Positions 53,453-63,139 of a DNA stretch of 64,000 bases are shown piece by piece. The stretch lies in assembly GCF_002327185.1 (NCBI RefSeq), contig NZ_CP018624.1, positions 930,001 through 994,000 of the forward strand. Direction: 5' to 3'. The notes under the pieces are model-generated. The model saw nothing but the letters and a program-made list of their open reading frames with translations, ran no database searches and was not told where the DNA came from. This DNA comes from Clostridium chauvoei. Its GTDB lineage: Bacteria; Bacillota; Clostridia; Clostridiales; Clostridiaceae. Every line of letters begins with the position of its first letter. Position 1 is the stretch's first letter. A program made the position numbers and the translations under genes.

Positions 53453-55804
53453 ATGAATAGAGTTGAAATTTTAGCACCTGCTGGAAGTATGGAGAGTTTA
53501 TTTGCAGCAATTAATAAAGGTGCTGATGCAGTTTATTTAGGTGGAAATAAGTTTTCAGCTAGAGCGTATGCCTCAAACTTTGATAATGATAACATGATAA
53601 AGGCTATAGATTATGCTCATAGCTATGGAGTAAAAGTTTATGTAACGATAAATACAATACTTAAAGAAAATGAAATAGAAGAAGCAGTAAGATATGTAGG
53701 TTTTTTATATGAAATAGGGGTAGATGCTATAATAATTCAAGATTTAGGTCTTGTTAAAAGAGTTAAAGAAGATTATCCAGATATGGAGCTTCATGCCTCT
53801 ACTCAAATGACTATACATAATGGCGAAGGAGTACTATTTTTTAAAGAGAAGGGATTTCAAAGAATAGTTCTATCAAGAGAACTATCTATAGATGAAGTTA
53901 AACATATTTCAAAGGATCTTTGTATAGAGACAGAGATATTTGTACATGGAGCTCTTTGTATATCTTATTCAGGACAGTGCCTAATGAGTTCGATGATAGG
54001 TGGTAGAAGTGGAAATAGAGGTAGATGTGCTCAGCCTTGCAGAATGGAATATACATTAAAAGGCAATATATCAGGTGAAAAGAAAGCCTACATTTTAAGC
54101 CCTAAGGATACATGTACAATAGAAGATATGGAAGAAATAATAGAATCAGGTACATCTTCTTTAAAAATTGAGGGAAGAATGAAAAGACCAGAATATGTAG
54201 CGGGAGTTGTAGAGAATTATAGAAAAGCTTGTGATAAAGTGTTATATAATGAAAAATACAATGTAACTGAAGGAAAAAGGGAATTGCTTCAATTATTTAA
54301 TAGAAGTGGTTTTTCAAAAGCTTATCTGCATAAAAATGTAGGAAGGGATATGATGAGTTATAAAAATCCTAAAAATACAGGTGTACCTTTAGGTTTAGTA
54401 GAGGGAAATGGAGAAATAATTTTAAAAGAGAATGTATCTATAGGAGATGGATTTAGATTTAGGGATAAAGGATTTAATATAAATAAGATTATATTTAATG
54501 GAGTAGAAGTAAGAGATGCAAAGAGGGGAGATAGAGTTAAATTATTTCCTACTATGTATAAAAAAGGTGATGAGTTATTTAAGTCTTTAGATAAAAAGTT
54601 ATTTGATAGATTAGAAGAATTTATAAAACCATATAATAGAAAAATCTCATTAGAGGCAAAGGTTATATTTAAGGTGTTAGAACCTATGACTTTAAAAATA
54701 AATTATAATGGTAATGCCTATGAATTTAAAGGCGAAATTGTACAAAAAGCAGAAAAGAAACCTTTAGAAAAAGAAAGAATAATTGAAGCACTTAAAAAAT
54801 CTGGAGATTGTACATTTAAATTAAATAAAGTAAATTTTGAAGAGTATGAGGAGGGTTTCTTAAGAGTATCTGATTTAAATACTTTAAGGAGAAATGCTTT
54901 AGAAGGAATTCAAAAAGCTATAAGCAAGAGTTATAGAAGAAAAAGACCTGATAAGATAGAGGAAGAAATAATAAACTATTCTAATGAAAGAATGGATATT
55001 TTATATAGTTGTATAACTAAAAGTCAACTTAAAGCACTTATTGAAGAAGGGAAAAAGGAAATTTCTTTAGATATATTCAATAGACATAAAGATGCTTTAA
55101 GAATAGTGGATATAAAAGAATTAAAAGATAAAAATAAAGATATAAATATATATCTAAAAGTTCCTAATATAATAAAAGGAGAATTTGATAAAGTAATAAA
55201 GATAATAGATGAAGTTAAACCATATATAAAGGGGATTATAACTTCAAATGTAGGTATAATTAGAAGATATGAAAATAAATTTTATATAATAGGTGATTAT
55301 AAATTTAATATCATAAATTCTCAAGCTTTAAAGTTCTATCAAAATATAATAGATATGCCTACTTTAAGTATAGAATTAAATAGAAAAGAAATAAAAAATA
55401 TGCTTAAGGGCAATAAAGGCAATGTTCAAGGGATTATTTATGGTAAACCTGAACTTATGATAAGTGAATATTGTCCAATAGGAAGTACTTTTGGAGATAA
55501 ATCTTCAAATAGTAATTGTAATTTAGCATGTACAAGGGATGAATTTACTTTAGTTGATAGAATAAATGAGAAATTCAGAGTTATGACTGATATATTTTGT
55601 AGAAGTTATATTTTAAATCCAACGCCTATTAATATGATAGATGAAATAGAGGATTTAAAGAATATTGGGATAAATTCATTTAGAGTAGAATTTAGAGATG
55701 AAGATTATAACGAAGTTAAGAAGGTTATAAGAATGTTAAAGGGTAATGAAGTAATTAATAATAAAGATTATACAAAAGGCCACTATAGAAGGGGTATAGA
55801 ATAA
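53453..55804 (+). CDS. U32-family peptidase/RNA-modification-related protein (long form)
   Basis: 783 aa. The N-terminal U32 domain has EILAPAGSMESLFAAINKGA, the YLGGNKFSARAYASNF motif and the cysteine-rich signature ETEIFVHGALCISYSGQCLM ... GNRGRCAQPCR (C-x-x-x-x-x-x-C and C-x-x-x-C). Relatives in E. coli act in tRNA/rRNA hydroxylation rather than proteolysis, so the peptidase name is only a family label. Long C-terminal part matches the U32/DUF3656 fused form of Firmicutes, with further cysteines (CPIGSTFGDKSSNSNCNLAC). It heads a run toward mutS2. Confidence 0.87.
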   Translation: MNRVEILAPAGSMESLFAAINKGADAVYLGGNKFSARAYASNFDNDNMIKAIDYAHSYGVKVYVTINTILKENEIEEAVRYVGFLYEIGVDAIIIQDLGLVKRVKEDYPDMELHASTQMTIHNGEGVLFFKEKGFQRIVLSRELSIDEVKHISKDLCIETEIFVHGALCISYSGQCLMSSMIGGRSGNRGRCAQPCRMEYTLKGNISGEKKAYILSPKDTCTIEDMEEIIESGTSSLKIEGRMKRPEYVAGVVENYRKACDKVLYNEKYNVTEGKRELLQLFNRSGFSKAYLHKNVGRDMMSYKNPKNTGVPLGLVEGNGEIILKENVSIGDGFRFRDKGFNINKIIFNGVEVRDAKRGDRVKLFPTMYKKGDELFKSLDKKLFDRLEEFIKPYNRKISLEAKVIFKVLEPMTLKINYNGNAYEFKGEIVQKAEKKPLEKERIIEALKKSGDCTFKLNKVNFEEYEEGFLRVSDLNTLRRNALEGIQKAISKSYRRKRPDKIEEEIINYSNERMDILYSCITKSQLKALIEEGKKEISLDIFNRHKDALRIVDIKELKDKNKDINIYLKVPNIIKGEFDKVIKIIDEVKPYIKGIITSNVGIIRRYENKFYIIGDYKFNIINSQALKFYQNIIDMPTLSIELNRKEIKNMLKGNKGNVQGIIYGKPELMISEYCPIGSTFGDKSSNSNCNLACTRDEFTLVDRINEKFRVMTDIFCRSYILNPTPINMIDEIEDLKNIGINSFRVEFRDEDYNEVKKVIRMLKGNEVINNKDYTKGHYRRGIE

Positions 55805-55817
55805 CAGGAGGATAAAG

Positions 55818-56177
55818 ATGAGTATAGGAACAATAAAACTTTCATTAATAGGTATATTTATATTAGGAGTTATAGTAATTATTTCTACAGTAAAATTAAA
55901 GACATGTCCAGGAATTAAAAAGGCTACAGATGATCAAAGAAGAAAAGGTATAGGCCTTATAAAGACATTATGGAAAAACCAAATAATAATATCATCTATG
56001 GCATTAGCTTTATATTTAATAGCTTTTATGGTAAATGATAAAACTGATGCTATGGTGTTAAAAATTATTAGTTTAATGTCTTCTGCTTTTATAGCAGTAA
56101 CAGCATTTTACACTGTATTTAGTTATAATAAATTTAAAAAAAATTTTGCTAATTTAATCGAGGAAATTTATAAATAG
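55818..56177 (+). CDS. Small membrane protein, unknown function
   Basis: 119 aa with three predicted membrane helices (about 9-27, 60-80, 90-110) and short basic loops (KKATDDQRRKGIGLIKTLWK). AGGAGG site 14 bases after the U32 gene and 24 bases before mutS2, so it is part of that transcript. No family is recognised. Confidence 0.75.
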   Translation: MSIGTIKLSLIGIFILGVIVIISTVKLKTCPGIKKATDDQRRKGIGLIKTLWKNQIIISSMALALYLIAFMVNDKTDAMVLKIISLMSSAFIAVTAFYTVFSYNKFKKNFANLIEEIYK

Positions 56178-56201
56178 GCTATATTTTAAAAGGAGAGAAA
56201 A

Positions 56202-58559
56202 ATGAACGAAAAATCTCTAAGAGTATTGGAATTTAATAAGGTAAAAGAAAAATTGAAATTTTATTCTGTTACATCAGGAGGGAAAGAACTAATAGATAAC
56301 TTAAAGCCATATTCAACTATATTTGAAGTTGAAAATAAACTTCAAGAAAGTGATGAAGCTTTAGATATATTAATTAGAAAAGGAGCACCTCCATTTGAGG
56401 GGTTATTTGATGTACGAGAAGCTTTAGAAAGAGCAGAAAAAGGAGGCGTATTATCACCAGGTCAATTACTTAGAATTGGTGGTATGCTTAGATGTTCAAG
56501 AAGATTTAAGGATTATATTTCAAGAACTGAAGAAGAAATTGCATATCCTAAACTAGAAGATTTAGCATATATATTAACTCCTATAAAATCATTAGAAGAT
56601 GCAATAGAAAATGCTATTATTTCAGAAGAAGAGATAAGCGATAAGGCAAGTTCAACATTGCATAATATAAGAAGAAGTATAAAAGAAAAAAACTCATCAG
56701 TTAGAGAGAAAATAAATAGTATAGTTAGAGCAAACGCAAAGTATCTTCAAGATAGTTTATATACTATGAGAGGGGATAGATATGTTTTACCTGTAAAGGC
56801 AGAATATAAAGGGGCTGTTCAAGGGCTTGTACATGATCAAAGTTCAACTGGAGCTACTTTATTTATAGAACCTATAAGTCTTGTAAACTTAAATAATGAG
56901 ATAAAAGAGCTAAAATTAAAGGAACAAGCAGAAATAGAAAGAATCTTAATGGATCTTTCAGAAAGAGTTTCATTAAATATAGATGATGCTAAAAGCAATG
57001 CTAAAATGTTAGTAGAATTAGATTTTATTTTTGCTAAGGGTAAATATGGATCAGCTATAAATGCAATATGTCCTAAAATAAATGAAGAAAAAGTTTTTGA
57101 TATTATACAAGGAAGACATCCACTTATTGATCCTAAAATAGTTGTACCATCAGATATATATATAGGAAAAGAATTTAATACATTAATGATTACAGGTCCA
57201 AATACTGGTGGTAAAACAGTAACGTTAAAAACAGTAGGTTTATTGCATTTAATGGCATTAAGCGGTTTATTAATACCTGCAAAAGATGGGTCAAAAGTAG
57301 GATTCTTTACTAAAATATTTGCAGATATTGGAGATGAACAAAGTATAGAACAATCTTTATCAACTTTCTCATCTCATATGACAAATATAGTAAATATAAT
57401 GGAAGAAGCAGATGAAAATTCATTAGTTTTATTTGATGAATTAGGATCAGGTACAGACCCAGTAGAAGGTGCTGGATTAGCAGTAGCTATTTTAGATACT
57501 TTAAGAAATAGAGGAGCAAAACAAATAGCTACAACTCATTACAGTGAATTAAAGGGGTATGCTTTAAAAACTCCAGGAATAGAAAATGCATCTGTAGAAT
57601 TTGACGTTGAAACCTTAAGACCAACTTACAGATTATTAATAGGTATTCCAGGAAAATCCAATGCTTTTCAAATATCCAAAAGATTAGGTCTTAAAGATGA
57701 TATTATATCTAAAGCCAAAGCTTACATTTCAGAAGAAAACCTACAATTTGAAGATTTAATAAGAGAACTTCAAGAAAAAAGTATAATTGCAAATAGAGAT
57801 GCACGAGAAGCTAGAAAAATTAAAATTGAAGCTGAAGAAGTAAAAAAGAAATATGATGAAAAACTTAAAAGATTAGAAGAAGTAAGAGATAAAGCTTATG
57901 AAGATGCAAGAAGAGATGCTAAAGATATAATTAGTAGAGCTAAAGATGAAGCAGATGAAATATTAAAGGCTATGAGAGAACTTGAAAAGCTTGGAATAGA
58001 GCAAGGTGGTAGAAAAAGACTAGAAGAAGAAAGAAAGAAATTAAAGGATGCCTTAGAAGAGAGAGAAGCATCCCTTATGAAAATGAAAGAAAATCAAGGA
58101 GAAGTTATAGATAAAGTCAATTTAGGAATGGAAGCATTTTTACCATCTCTAAATCAAAAAGTTATAATTATTTCAATGCCAGATTCTAGAGGAGAAGTAC
58201 AAGTAGAAGCTGGGATAATGAAAATAAATGTTAAACTTAAAGATTTAAGAAAAACAAATGATACTCCTAAGAAAAAAGAAAAGAAAAAAAGAGAAGTAAA
58301 ATTAAATCTAAAATCAGTAGAAAGTAGAATAGATTTAAGAGGTATGGATTCAGAGGAAGCTTGTTTTAGAACAGATAAATATTTAGATGAAGCATATATG
58401 GTTAACCTAGGAGAAGTTGTAATTGTTCATGGAAAAGGTACTGGAGTACTTAGAAAAGCTATAAGCGATATGTTAAAAAGACATCCTCACGTTAAATCAT
58501 ATAGATTAGGAGTCTATGGAGAAGGCGGAGATGGAGTTACTATAGCAACTTTAAAATAA
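56202..58559 (+). CDS. mutS2: MutS2, ribosome-rescue/anti-recombination ATPase with Smr domain
   Basis: 785 aa, full length. The MutS ATPase core has Walker A GPNTGGKT from Gly332, Walker B VLFDELGSGTDP, and the signature FSSHMTNIVNIMEEAD. A KOW-like/coiled segment (about 510-640) precedes the C-terminal Smr nuclease domain (about 705-785) with HGKGTGVLR. MutS2 lacks the mismatch-recognition domain of MutS; it is reported to act on collided ribosomes and on recombination. GGAGAG site; terminator follows. Confidence 0.96.
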   Translation: MNEKSLRVLEFNKVKEKLKFYSVTSGGKELIDNLKPYSTIFEVENKLQESDEALDILIRKGAPPFEGLFDVREALERAEKGGVLSPGQLLRIGGMLRCSRRFKDYISRTEEEIAYPKLEDLAYILTPIKSLEDAIENAIISEEEISDKASSTLHNIRRSIKEKNSSVREKINSIVRANAKYLQDSLYTMRGDRYVLPVKAEYKGAVQGLVHDQSSTGATLFIEPISLVNLNNEIKELKLKEQAEIERILMDLSERVSLNIDDAKSNAKMLVELDFIFAKGKYGSAINAICPKINEEKVFDIIQGRHPLIDPKIVVPSDIYIGKEFNTLMITGPNTGGKTVTLKTVGLLHLMALSGLLIPAKDGSKVGFFTKIFADIGDEQSIEQSLSTFSSHMTNIVNIMEEADENSLVLFDELGSGTDPVEGAGLAVAILDTLRNRGAKQIATTHYSELKGYALKTPGIENASVEFDVETLRPTYRLLIGIPGKSNAFQISKRLGLKDDIISKAKAYISEENLQFEDLIRELQEKSIIANRDAREARKIKIEAEEVKKKYDEKLKRLEEVRDKAYEDARRDAKDIISRAKDEADEILKAMRELEKLGIEQGGRKRLEEERKKLKDALEEREASLMKMKENQGEVIDKVNLGMEAFLPSLNQKVIIISMPDSRGEVQVEAGIMKINVKLKDLRKTNDTPKKKEKKKREVKLNLKSVESRIDLRGMDSEEACFRTDKYLDEAYMVNLGEVVIVHGKGTGVLRKAISDMLKRHPHVKSYRLGVYGEGGDGVTIATLK

Positions 58560-58568
58560 TATTTTAAT

Positions 58569-58600
58569 AAAAGAGACCCATTGTTTAGGGTCTCTTTTGT
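58569..58600 (+). terminator. Intrinsic terminator after mutS2
   Basis: AAAAGAGACCC-ATTGTTTA-GGGTCTCTTTT. Confidence 0.85.
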
Positions 58601-58631
58601 GCTATAATATTATTATAGTGAGGTGACTTAA

Positions 58632-59120
58632 GTGTATATAATAAGTGGGTGTTTATGTGGGATAAATTGCAAATATAATGGCAAAAATAATTTGAATTCA
58701 GAATGTATGAAGTTATTTAAAGAAGGAAAAGCTATTTTAGTTTGTCCAGAGCAGCTTGGAGGACTTTCTACTCCAAGAAGACCTGCAGAGATGATGGACA
58801 ATCCTAGAGGGATAATAGAGGGAAAGGGAATATTATTAAATAATAACAATGTAGATGTTACAGAATTTTTTAAAAAAGGTGCTTTAGAAGTTTTAAATAT
58901 AGCTAAAATGATAAATCCTAAAATGATAATTTTAAAAGATGGAAGTCCTTCATGTGGAGTAAATTATGTATACGATGGAAGTTTTTCAGGAAAGAAGATA
59001 CTAGGACAAGGACTTACAACCTTTATTTTAAAAGAGAATGGATTTAAGGTTATTAGTGAATTAGATTTAGGAGGAGAGAAGAGTGGGATTTTGGAATCTA
59101 TTCAAGAAAAAAACAAATAA
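58632..59120 (+). CDS. DUF523-family protein
   Basis: 162 aa, GTG start with GAGGTGA upstream. Signature SGCLCGINCKYNGKNNLNSE near the N-terminus and LVCPEQLGGLSTPRRPAE, then LKDGSPSCGV...GKKILGQGLTT: the Cys set (Cys6, Cys8, Cys12, Cys45, Cys110) is that of the DUF523 family (YbbK-like), suspected to carry an iron-sulfur or metal site. Role unknown. Its last 38 bases overlap the next gene in another frame. Confidence 0.85.
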   Translation: MYIISGCLCGINCKYNGKNNLNSECMKLFKEGKAILVCPEQLGGLSTPRRPAEMMDNPRGIIEGKGILLNNNNVDVTEFFKKGALEVLNIAKMINPKMIILKDGSPSCGVNYVYDGSFSGKKILGQGLTTFILKENGFKVISELDLGGEKSGILESIQEKNK

Positions 59121-60132
59121 TACTTACTATGATGATGAAGAGCTTTATGAAGAAGAAATAGGCCAAGAGGATGAACATAAAGTCTCTTCTGTAAACATAG
59201 AATATGAATTTTCAAGCGAAATAAAAAATAGTGAAATGTTAATTGAAAAGGATATTGAAGAAATTCACTATGAAGATAGAAAATTAACTAATGAAGAGAT
59301 AGATGAATTGATTACAGGTGAAATCTTAAGAGTTATAGAAAATCATGATGATTTTGAAAAATTAAAATTAAGTGCAAAAGAAGCTGTTAGAAATATAGGA
59401 GAAGAATATCTTTATTTAATACCAGGATATATTATTGATAAAATATCTAGACCTAAAAATTTAAGAAGTCAATATGATGCATTAGGTGAATGGCCAATGG
59501 TTGTTGAAAATGCAGTTTTGATGATTTTGTTTAGTTATAGAGAAACTGGAGTAGAAGCATTATCTAAAATAGCATATAAAAATTCGGCAATAAATATATC
59601 ATTAAGATTAAAAGCCATTAATCTCCTTTGCAAATTAGCAGCAGATGGTGTAGAATGTGAAAATATAGTGAATAAAATAATGAATAATTTAATGGCTTTT
59701 GATGATGAAAAGAAAATCAAAATATTTGGATTTATGTCTCAAATAAAAGGTAATAATCAAGTTATTAGTTTAATTCAACATTTTTATAAAAGCTTTGTTA
59801 AGCATGGAGATGTAGAATATGGATATGAAACATTATTACATCTTATAAATGCAGCAGAAAAATTTACTACAGGACATCTAAATTTCTTAAAAATGTTAGC
59901 TTTAGGAAAAGGAACTATTAATTTAGAAGAAATTATGGGATTAGATGAAGATGAAGAAAAGATAATCTACGTAAAAGATATAGTTGAAGAGTATAAAGTT
60001 AAAGCTGCTATTACTTATTATAATTTAGAAAAAAGTGATAGTGATATTAATAGTAAGCTATATTATTGGAGTGAATACTCTTTAGATAAGAATATAAGAG
60101 AAGAAATAAAAAAAGTAATTAATGATAATTAA
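59083..60132 (+). CDS. Hypothetical helical-repeat protein overlapping DUF523
   Basis: 349 aa, GTG start at 59083 with GGAGGAG at 59070-59076, inside the end of the DUF523 gene (38-base overlap in a different frame). The first 90 residues are acidic and partly disordered (YYDDEELYEEEIGQEDEHK). From about 90 onward it is all-helical with HEAT/ARM-like spacing (ALSKIAYKNSAINISLRLKA, INLLCKLAADGVECENIVNK). No catalytic motif. The start site overlap suggests translational coupling with DUF523. Not recognised. Confidence 0.78.
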   Translation: MGFWNLFKKKTNNTYYDDEELYEEEIGQEDEHKVSSVNIEYEFSSEIKNSEMLIEKDIEEIHYEDRKLTNEEIDELITGEILRVIENHDDFEKLKLSAKEAVRNIGEEYLYLIPGYIIDKISRPKNLRSQYDALGEWPMVVENAVLMILFSYRETGVEALSKIAYKNSAINISLRLKAINLLCKLAADGVECENIVNKIMNNLMAFDDEKKIKIFGFMSQIKGNNQVISLIQHFYKSFVKHGDVEYGYETLLHLINAAEKFTTGHLNFLKMLALGKGTINLEEIMGLDEDEEKIIYVKDIVEEYKVKAAITYYNLEKSDSDINSKLYYWSEYSLDKNIREEIKKVINDN

Positions 60133-60222
60133 TTTTAAAAAGGTAAAATGAAAACTTAATATTCATTTTACCTTTTAGATTTCAAAAATAATTACAAAGT
60201 AAGATATCTAGGAGGGAAATCA

Positions 60223-61401
60223 TTGAGACAGGATAATTTAAAAACAGAATTAAATAAAGTCAAAGTGAAAAAGTTACATGAAAAACCTAGAAGGAAAAGT
60301 AAAAAAATGATAAGACGATCTATTATAGTTATGTTAGTAGGAGGAGTTATAGTAGGAATTAGTGTATATATGCCTATACAAATGAAATATAAAAATCTTT
60401 TAGAAAAAGAAGTAATTGCAGGAGAAAGATTTGATTCAAAGATAAAAGTAATTAATGACTTCAAATATATAAAAGATCATGTAGATGAAATTTATACTTC
60501 TAATGATAAAATTGAAGAGATAAAAAAGAAAATATTAGAAGCTTCAAATGAAATATCTAATGGGGTTACAGAAAAACTAGAAGGCTTAGTAGCAGACCTA
60601 AGTAACATGGTAAATGAAATAAGCGTATCTAATGAAATGGAGCTTCAAGGATTATTCGATAAAATAAATGAGGACAAACTAGAAGGTTTTAATGAAGAAG
60701 AAGTAAGTAAAGTTAATAGTTATATAAATGAATTTAATGATTGTTTTAAAAATAAACAATATAAAAAATCAAAAGAAATTTTAGATGCTTTATCAACATA
60801 CATAAGTGATATTAAAAAAATAGCAAATGAAAGAAGAATAAAAGAAATTTATGAAAAAAAATCTAAGGAAGATTCAAGCTTAAGAGAGCCTAAATATATA
60901 AATGGAATATTACTTGTAAATAAAGAGTTTGGATTGCCTGATAACTTTGGAACTGGAGAAAGTCAAGAGGCAAGAGTTGCTTTTGAACAAATGAAAGCAG
61001 ATGCTTCAAAGGAAGGTATATATTTACATGCTTTTTCAACTTATAGAAGCTATTGGTCACAAAATAGACTTTATTGGAACTATGCATCAAGTTATGGACA
61101 AGACCCAACAGATACTTTTTCGGCAAAACCTGGATTTAGTGAACATCAAACAGGACTAGCTTTTGATATAGGAGGCACAGATAGATCTTTATGGGCAGAG
61201 AATGATTTTAAGTACACTAAAGAAGCAGAGTGGCTTAAAAATAATTCACATAAATATGGCTTTATTTTAAGATATCCGGAAGGAAAAGAATGGAAAACGG
61301 GGTTTATGTTTGAATCTTGGCATTTTAGATATATAGGAGTAGAACATAGCAAACATTTTGAAAATAGCAACTTAACTTTAGAGGAATATTTAGGTGTTTA
61401 A
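60223..61401 (+). CDS. VanY-type D,D-carboxypeptidase (M15B) with coiled-coil neck
   Basis: 392 aa, TTG start with GGAGGG 7 bases upstream. A basic cytosolic end and one membrane helix (about 30-47) anchor it. Residues about 60-220 are a coiled-coil stalk, then the peptidase M15B domain with zinc ligands His308 and Asp315 (SEHQTGLAFD) and the catalytic Glu-x-x-His367 (FESWHFRYIG). It should remove the terminal D-Ala from peptidoglycan stems outside the cell. The long stalk is unusual for VanY-like enzymes. Confidence 0.9.
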   Translation: MRQDNLKTELNKVKVKKLHEKPRRKSKKMIRRSIIVMLVGGVIVGISVYMPIQMKYKNLLEKEVIAGERFDSKIKVINDFKYIKDHVDEIYTSNDKIEEIKKKILEASNEISNGVTEKLEGLVADLSNMVNEISVSNEMELQGLFDKINEDKLEGFNEEEVSKVNSYINEFNDCFKNKQYKKSKEILDALSTYISDIKKIANERRIKEIYEKKSKEDSSLREPKYINGILLVNKEFGLPDNFGTGESQEARVAFEQMKADASKEGIYLHAFSTYRSYWSQNRLYWNYASSYGQDPTDTFSAKPGFSEHQTGLAFDIGGTDRSLWAENDFKYTKEAEWLKNNSHKYGFILRYPEGKEWKTGFMFESWHFRYIGVEHSKHFENSNLTLEEYLGV

Positions 61402-61410
61402 AAGATAATG

Positions 61411-61450
61411 AAAATAGGGAATTTAGTATAGCTAAATTCCCTATTTTTTA
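61411..61450. terminator. Bidirectional terminator
   Basis: AAAATAGGGAATTTAG-TATAG-CTAAATTCCCTATTTT, with T and A runs outside, between the carboxypeptidase gene and the convergent decarboxylase gene. Confidence 0.85.
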
Positions 61451-61459
61451 TCTTAATAA

Positions 61460-62923
61460 TTAAATTTCAACTATCTTTATACTTGTTACTGTAGGATCTT
61501 CAGTTCCCTGAACATATAAGTTCGCTCTTTTTAAATCCTCTACATAATTAACAATTTCTTCATTTATTTTTTCACCAGGACATAATAATGGTATGCCAGG
61601 TGGATAGGCAAGAAGAAATTCTCCAGATATTTTTCCTATACTTTCTTTTAAAGGTGTGGATATTTTATCGCTATAAAAAGCTTCTCTTGGATTTATTACT
61701 TTAGGTGCAATAGAAGGTATATCTAAAAAATCTGGAATATAAGGTTTTTTTCCATAATATTCTTTAGAAATTTCTTTTAAGGCTTTTAGTAATCTTTCCA
61801 TCCCTTCTCTAGTATCGCCAAAGGAACCAACAGCTAAGACATTATAAAAATCTGATAATTCCATTTGTATATGATATTTATTAGAAAGAATCATATCAAG
61901 TTCAAAGCCAGTAATACCTAGCTCCCTAGAAGATATAGTTAGTTTAGTTGAATCAAAGGAATAACATCCAGGTTTACCTAATATTTCTTCTCCAAAAGAA
62001 TAAAATCCAGGTATTTTATTAATTTCATTTCTTGTATACTTACAAAGTTCTATAGTTTTATCTAATAACGTAGAACCGTTAATAGCAATTTGTCTTCTAG
62101 CGGTATCTAAGGAAGCCATTAATATATAAGAAGGAGAAGTTGTTTGAAGCAGATTTAGTATTTGCTTAACTCTTTTAGGATCAATATATTTACTTTTTAC
62201 ATGAAGTAAAGAACCTTGTGTTAAAGAACCAATTATTTTATGGGTACTTTGAGCACAAATGTCAGCTCCAGCTTCAAGAGCTGATGTAGGTAGTTTGTTT
62301 GAAAATGCTAAATGAGGTCCATGAGCTTCATCTACAATAAGTGGGATATTATAGCTATGAACTATATTAGCAATTTCTTTAATATCAGTTGCAACACCGT
62401 AATATGTAGGGTTTATTATTAAAACAGCTTTAGCATCTTTATTTTCTTCTAAAGTTTTTTTTACAGTTTTAGGAGTTACTCCGTGAGCAATCCCTAATTT
62501 TTTATCTAATTCTGGTTGCATAAATACTGGTACAGCACCACTTAGTATTATTCCAGCAGTAACAGATTTATGGACATTTCTAGGAACTATAATTTTATCT
62601 CCATCAGTTACAGTTGACATAATCATAGCTTGTATAGCACCCGATGTTCCATGAATTGAGAAAAATGATGCATCAGCACCATAGGCATCAGCAGCTAATT
62701 CTTGAGCTTTTTTTATAGGTCCTGTTGGATGATGTAAACTATCTACTGACTTAAAAACAGTAACATCTATTTTAAATGGATTTTCCCCAATGAAATTTTT
62801 AAACTCCTCATCTATGCCTACGCCTTTTTTATGTCCAGGAACATGAAATGGTAAAGTATCATAATCTACATATTTTAGCAAGGCATTAAAAAGAGGAGTT
62901 TCTTTTTGATTCATTTTATACAC
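61460..62923 (-). CDS. Orn/Lys/Arg-type PLP-dependent decarboxylase, short form
   Basis: 487 aa from GTG 62923, which has AAGGTG six bases upstream; GTG 62932 in the same frame is an alternative. The PLP-binding Lys229 lies in AQSTHKIIGSLTQGS. The N-terminal PFHVPGHKKGVGI and the HGTSGAIQAM motif are typical, as is the C-terminal YPPGIPLLCPGE. The wing (receiver-like) domain of long E. coli enzymes is absent, as in the Bacillus SpeA/YaaO group. It should decarboxylate arginine, lysine or ornithine to a polyamine; substrate not decided. Confidence 0.93.
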   Translation of the reverse strand: MYKMNQKETPLFNALLKYVDYDTLPFHVPGHKKGVGIDEEFKNFIGENPFKIDVTVFKSVDSLHHPTGPIKKAQELAADAYGADASFFSIHGTSGAIQAMIMSTVTDGDKIIVPRNVHKSVTAGIILSGAVPVFMQPELDKKLGIAHGVTPKTVKKTLEENKDAKAVLIINPTYYGVATDIKEIANIVHSYNIPLIVDEAHGPHLAFSNKLPTSALEAGADICAQSTHKIIGSLTQGSLLHVKSKYIDPKRVKQILNLLQTTSPSYILMASLDTARRQIAINGSTLLDKTIELCKYTRNEINKIPGFYSFGEEILGKPGCYSFDSTKLTISSRELGITGFELDMILSNKYHIQMELSDFYNVLAVGSFGDTREGMERLLKALKEISKEYYGKKPYIPDFLDIPSIAPKVINPREAFYSDKISTPLKESIGKISGEFLLAYPPGIPLLCPGEKINEEIVNYVEDLKRANLYVQGTEDPTVTSIKIVEI

Positions 62924-63139
62924 TATAGACACCTTCTTTCAATAATATTTTCTATTAATAAATATATTTTATGCAAGCATAAATATTATATTTTAACAAT
63001 ATTGATTATTTAATAAAATTCTTTAAAGGAAATAAAAATACAATAAGGTAAATAGATAAAATATGTATAAAATTTTACTTTAAAGTAAAGAATACAAAAG
63101 AGAGTGTTAAAATACATAATTTTTAGGAGGTAATTATCT

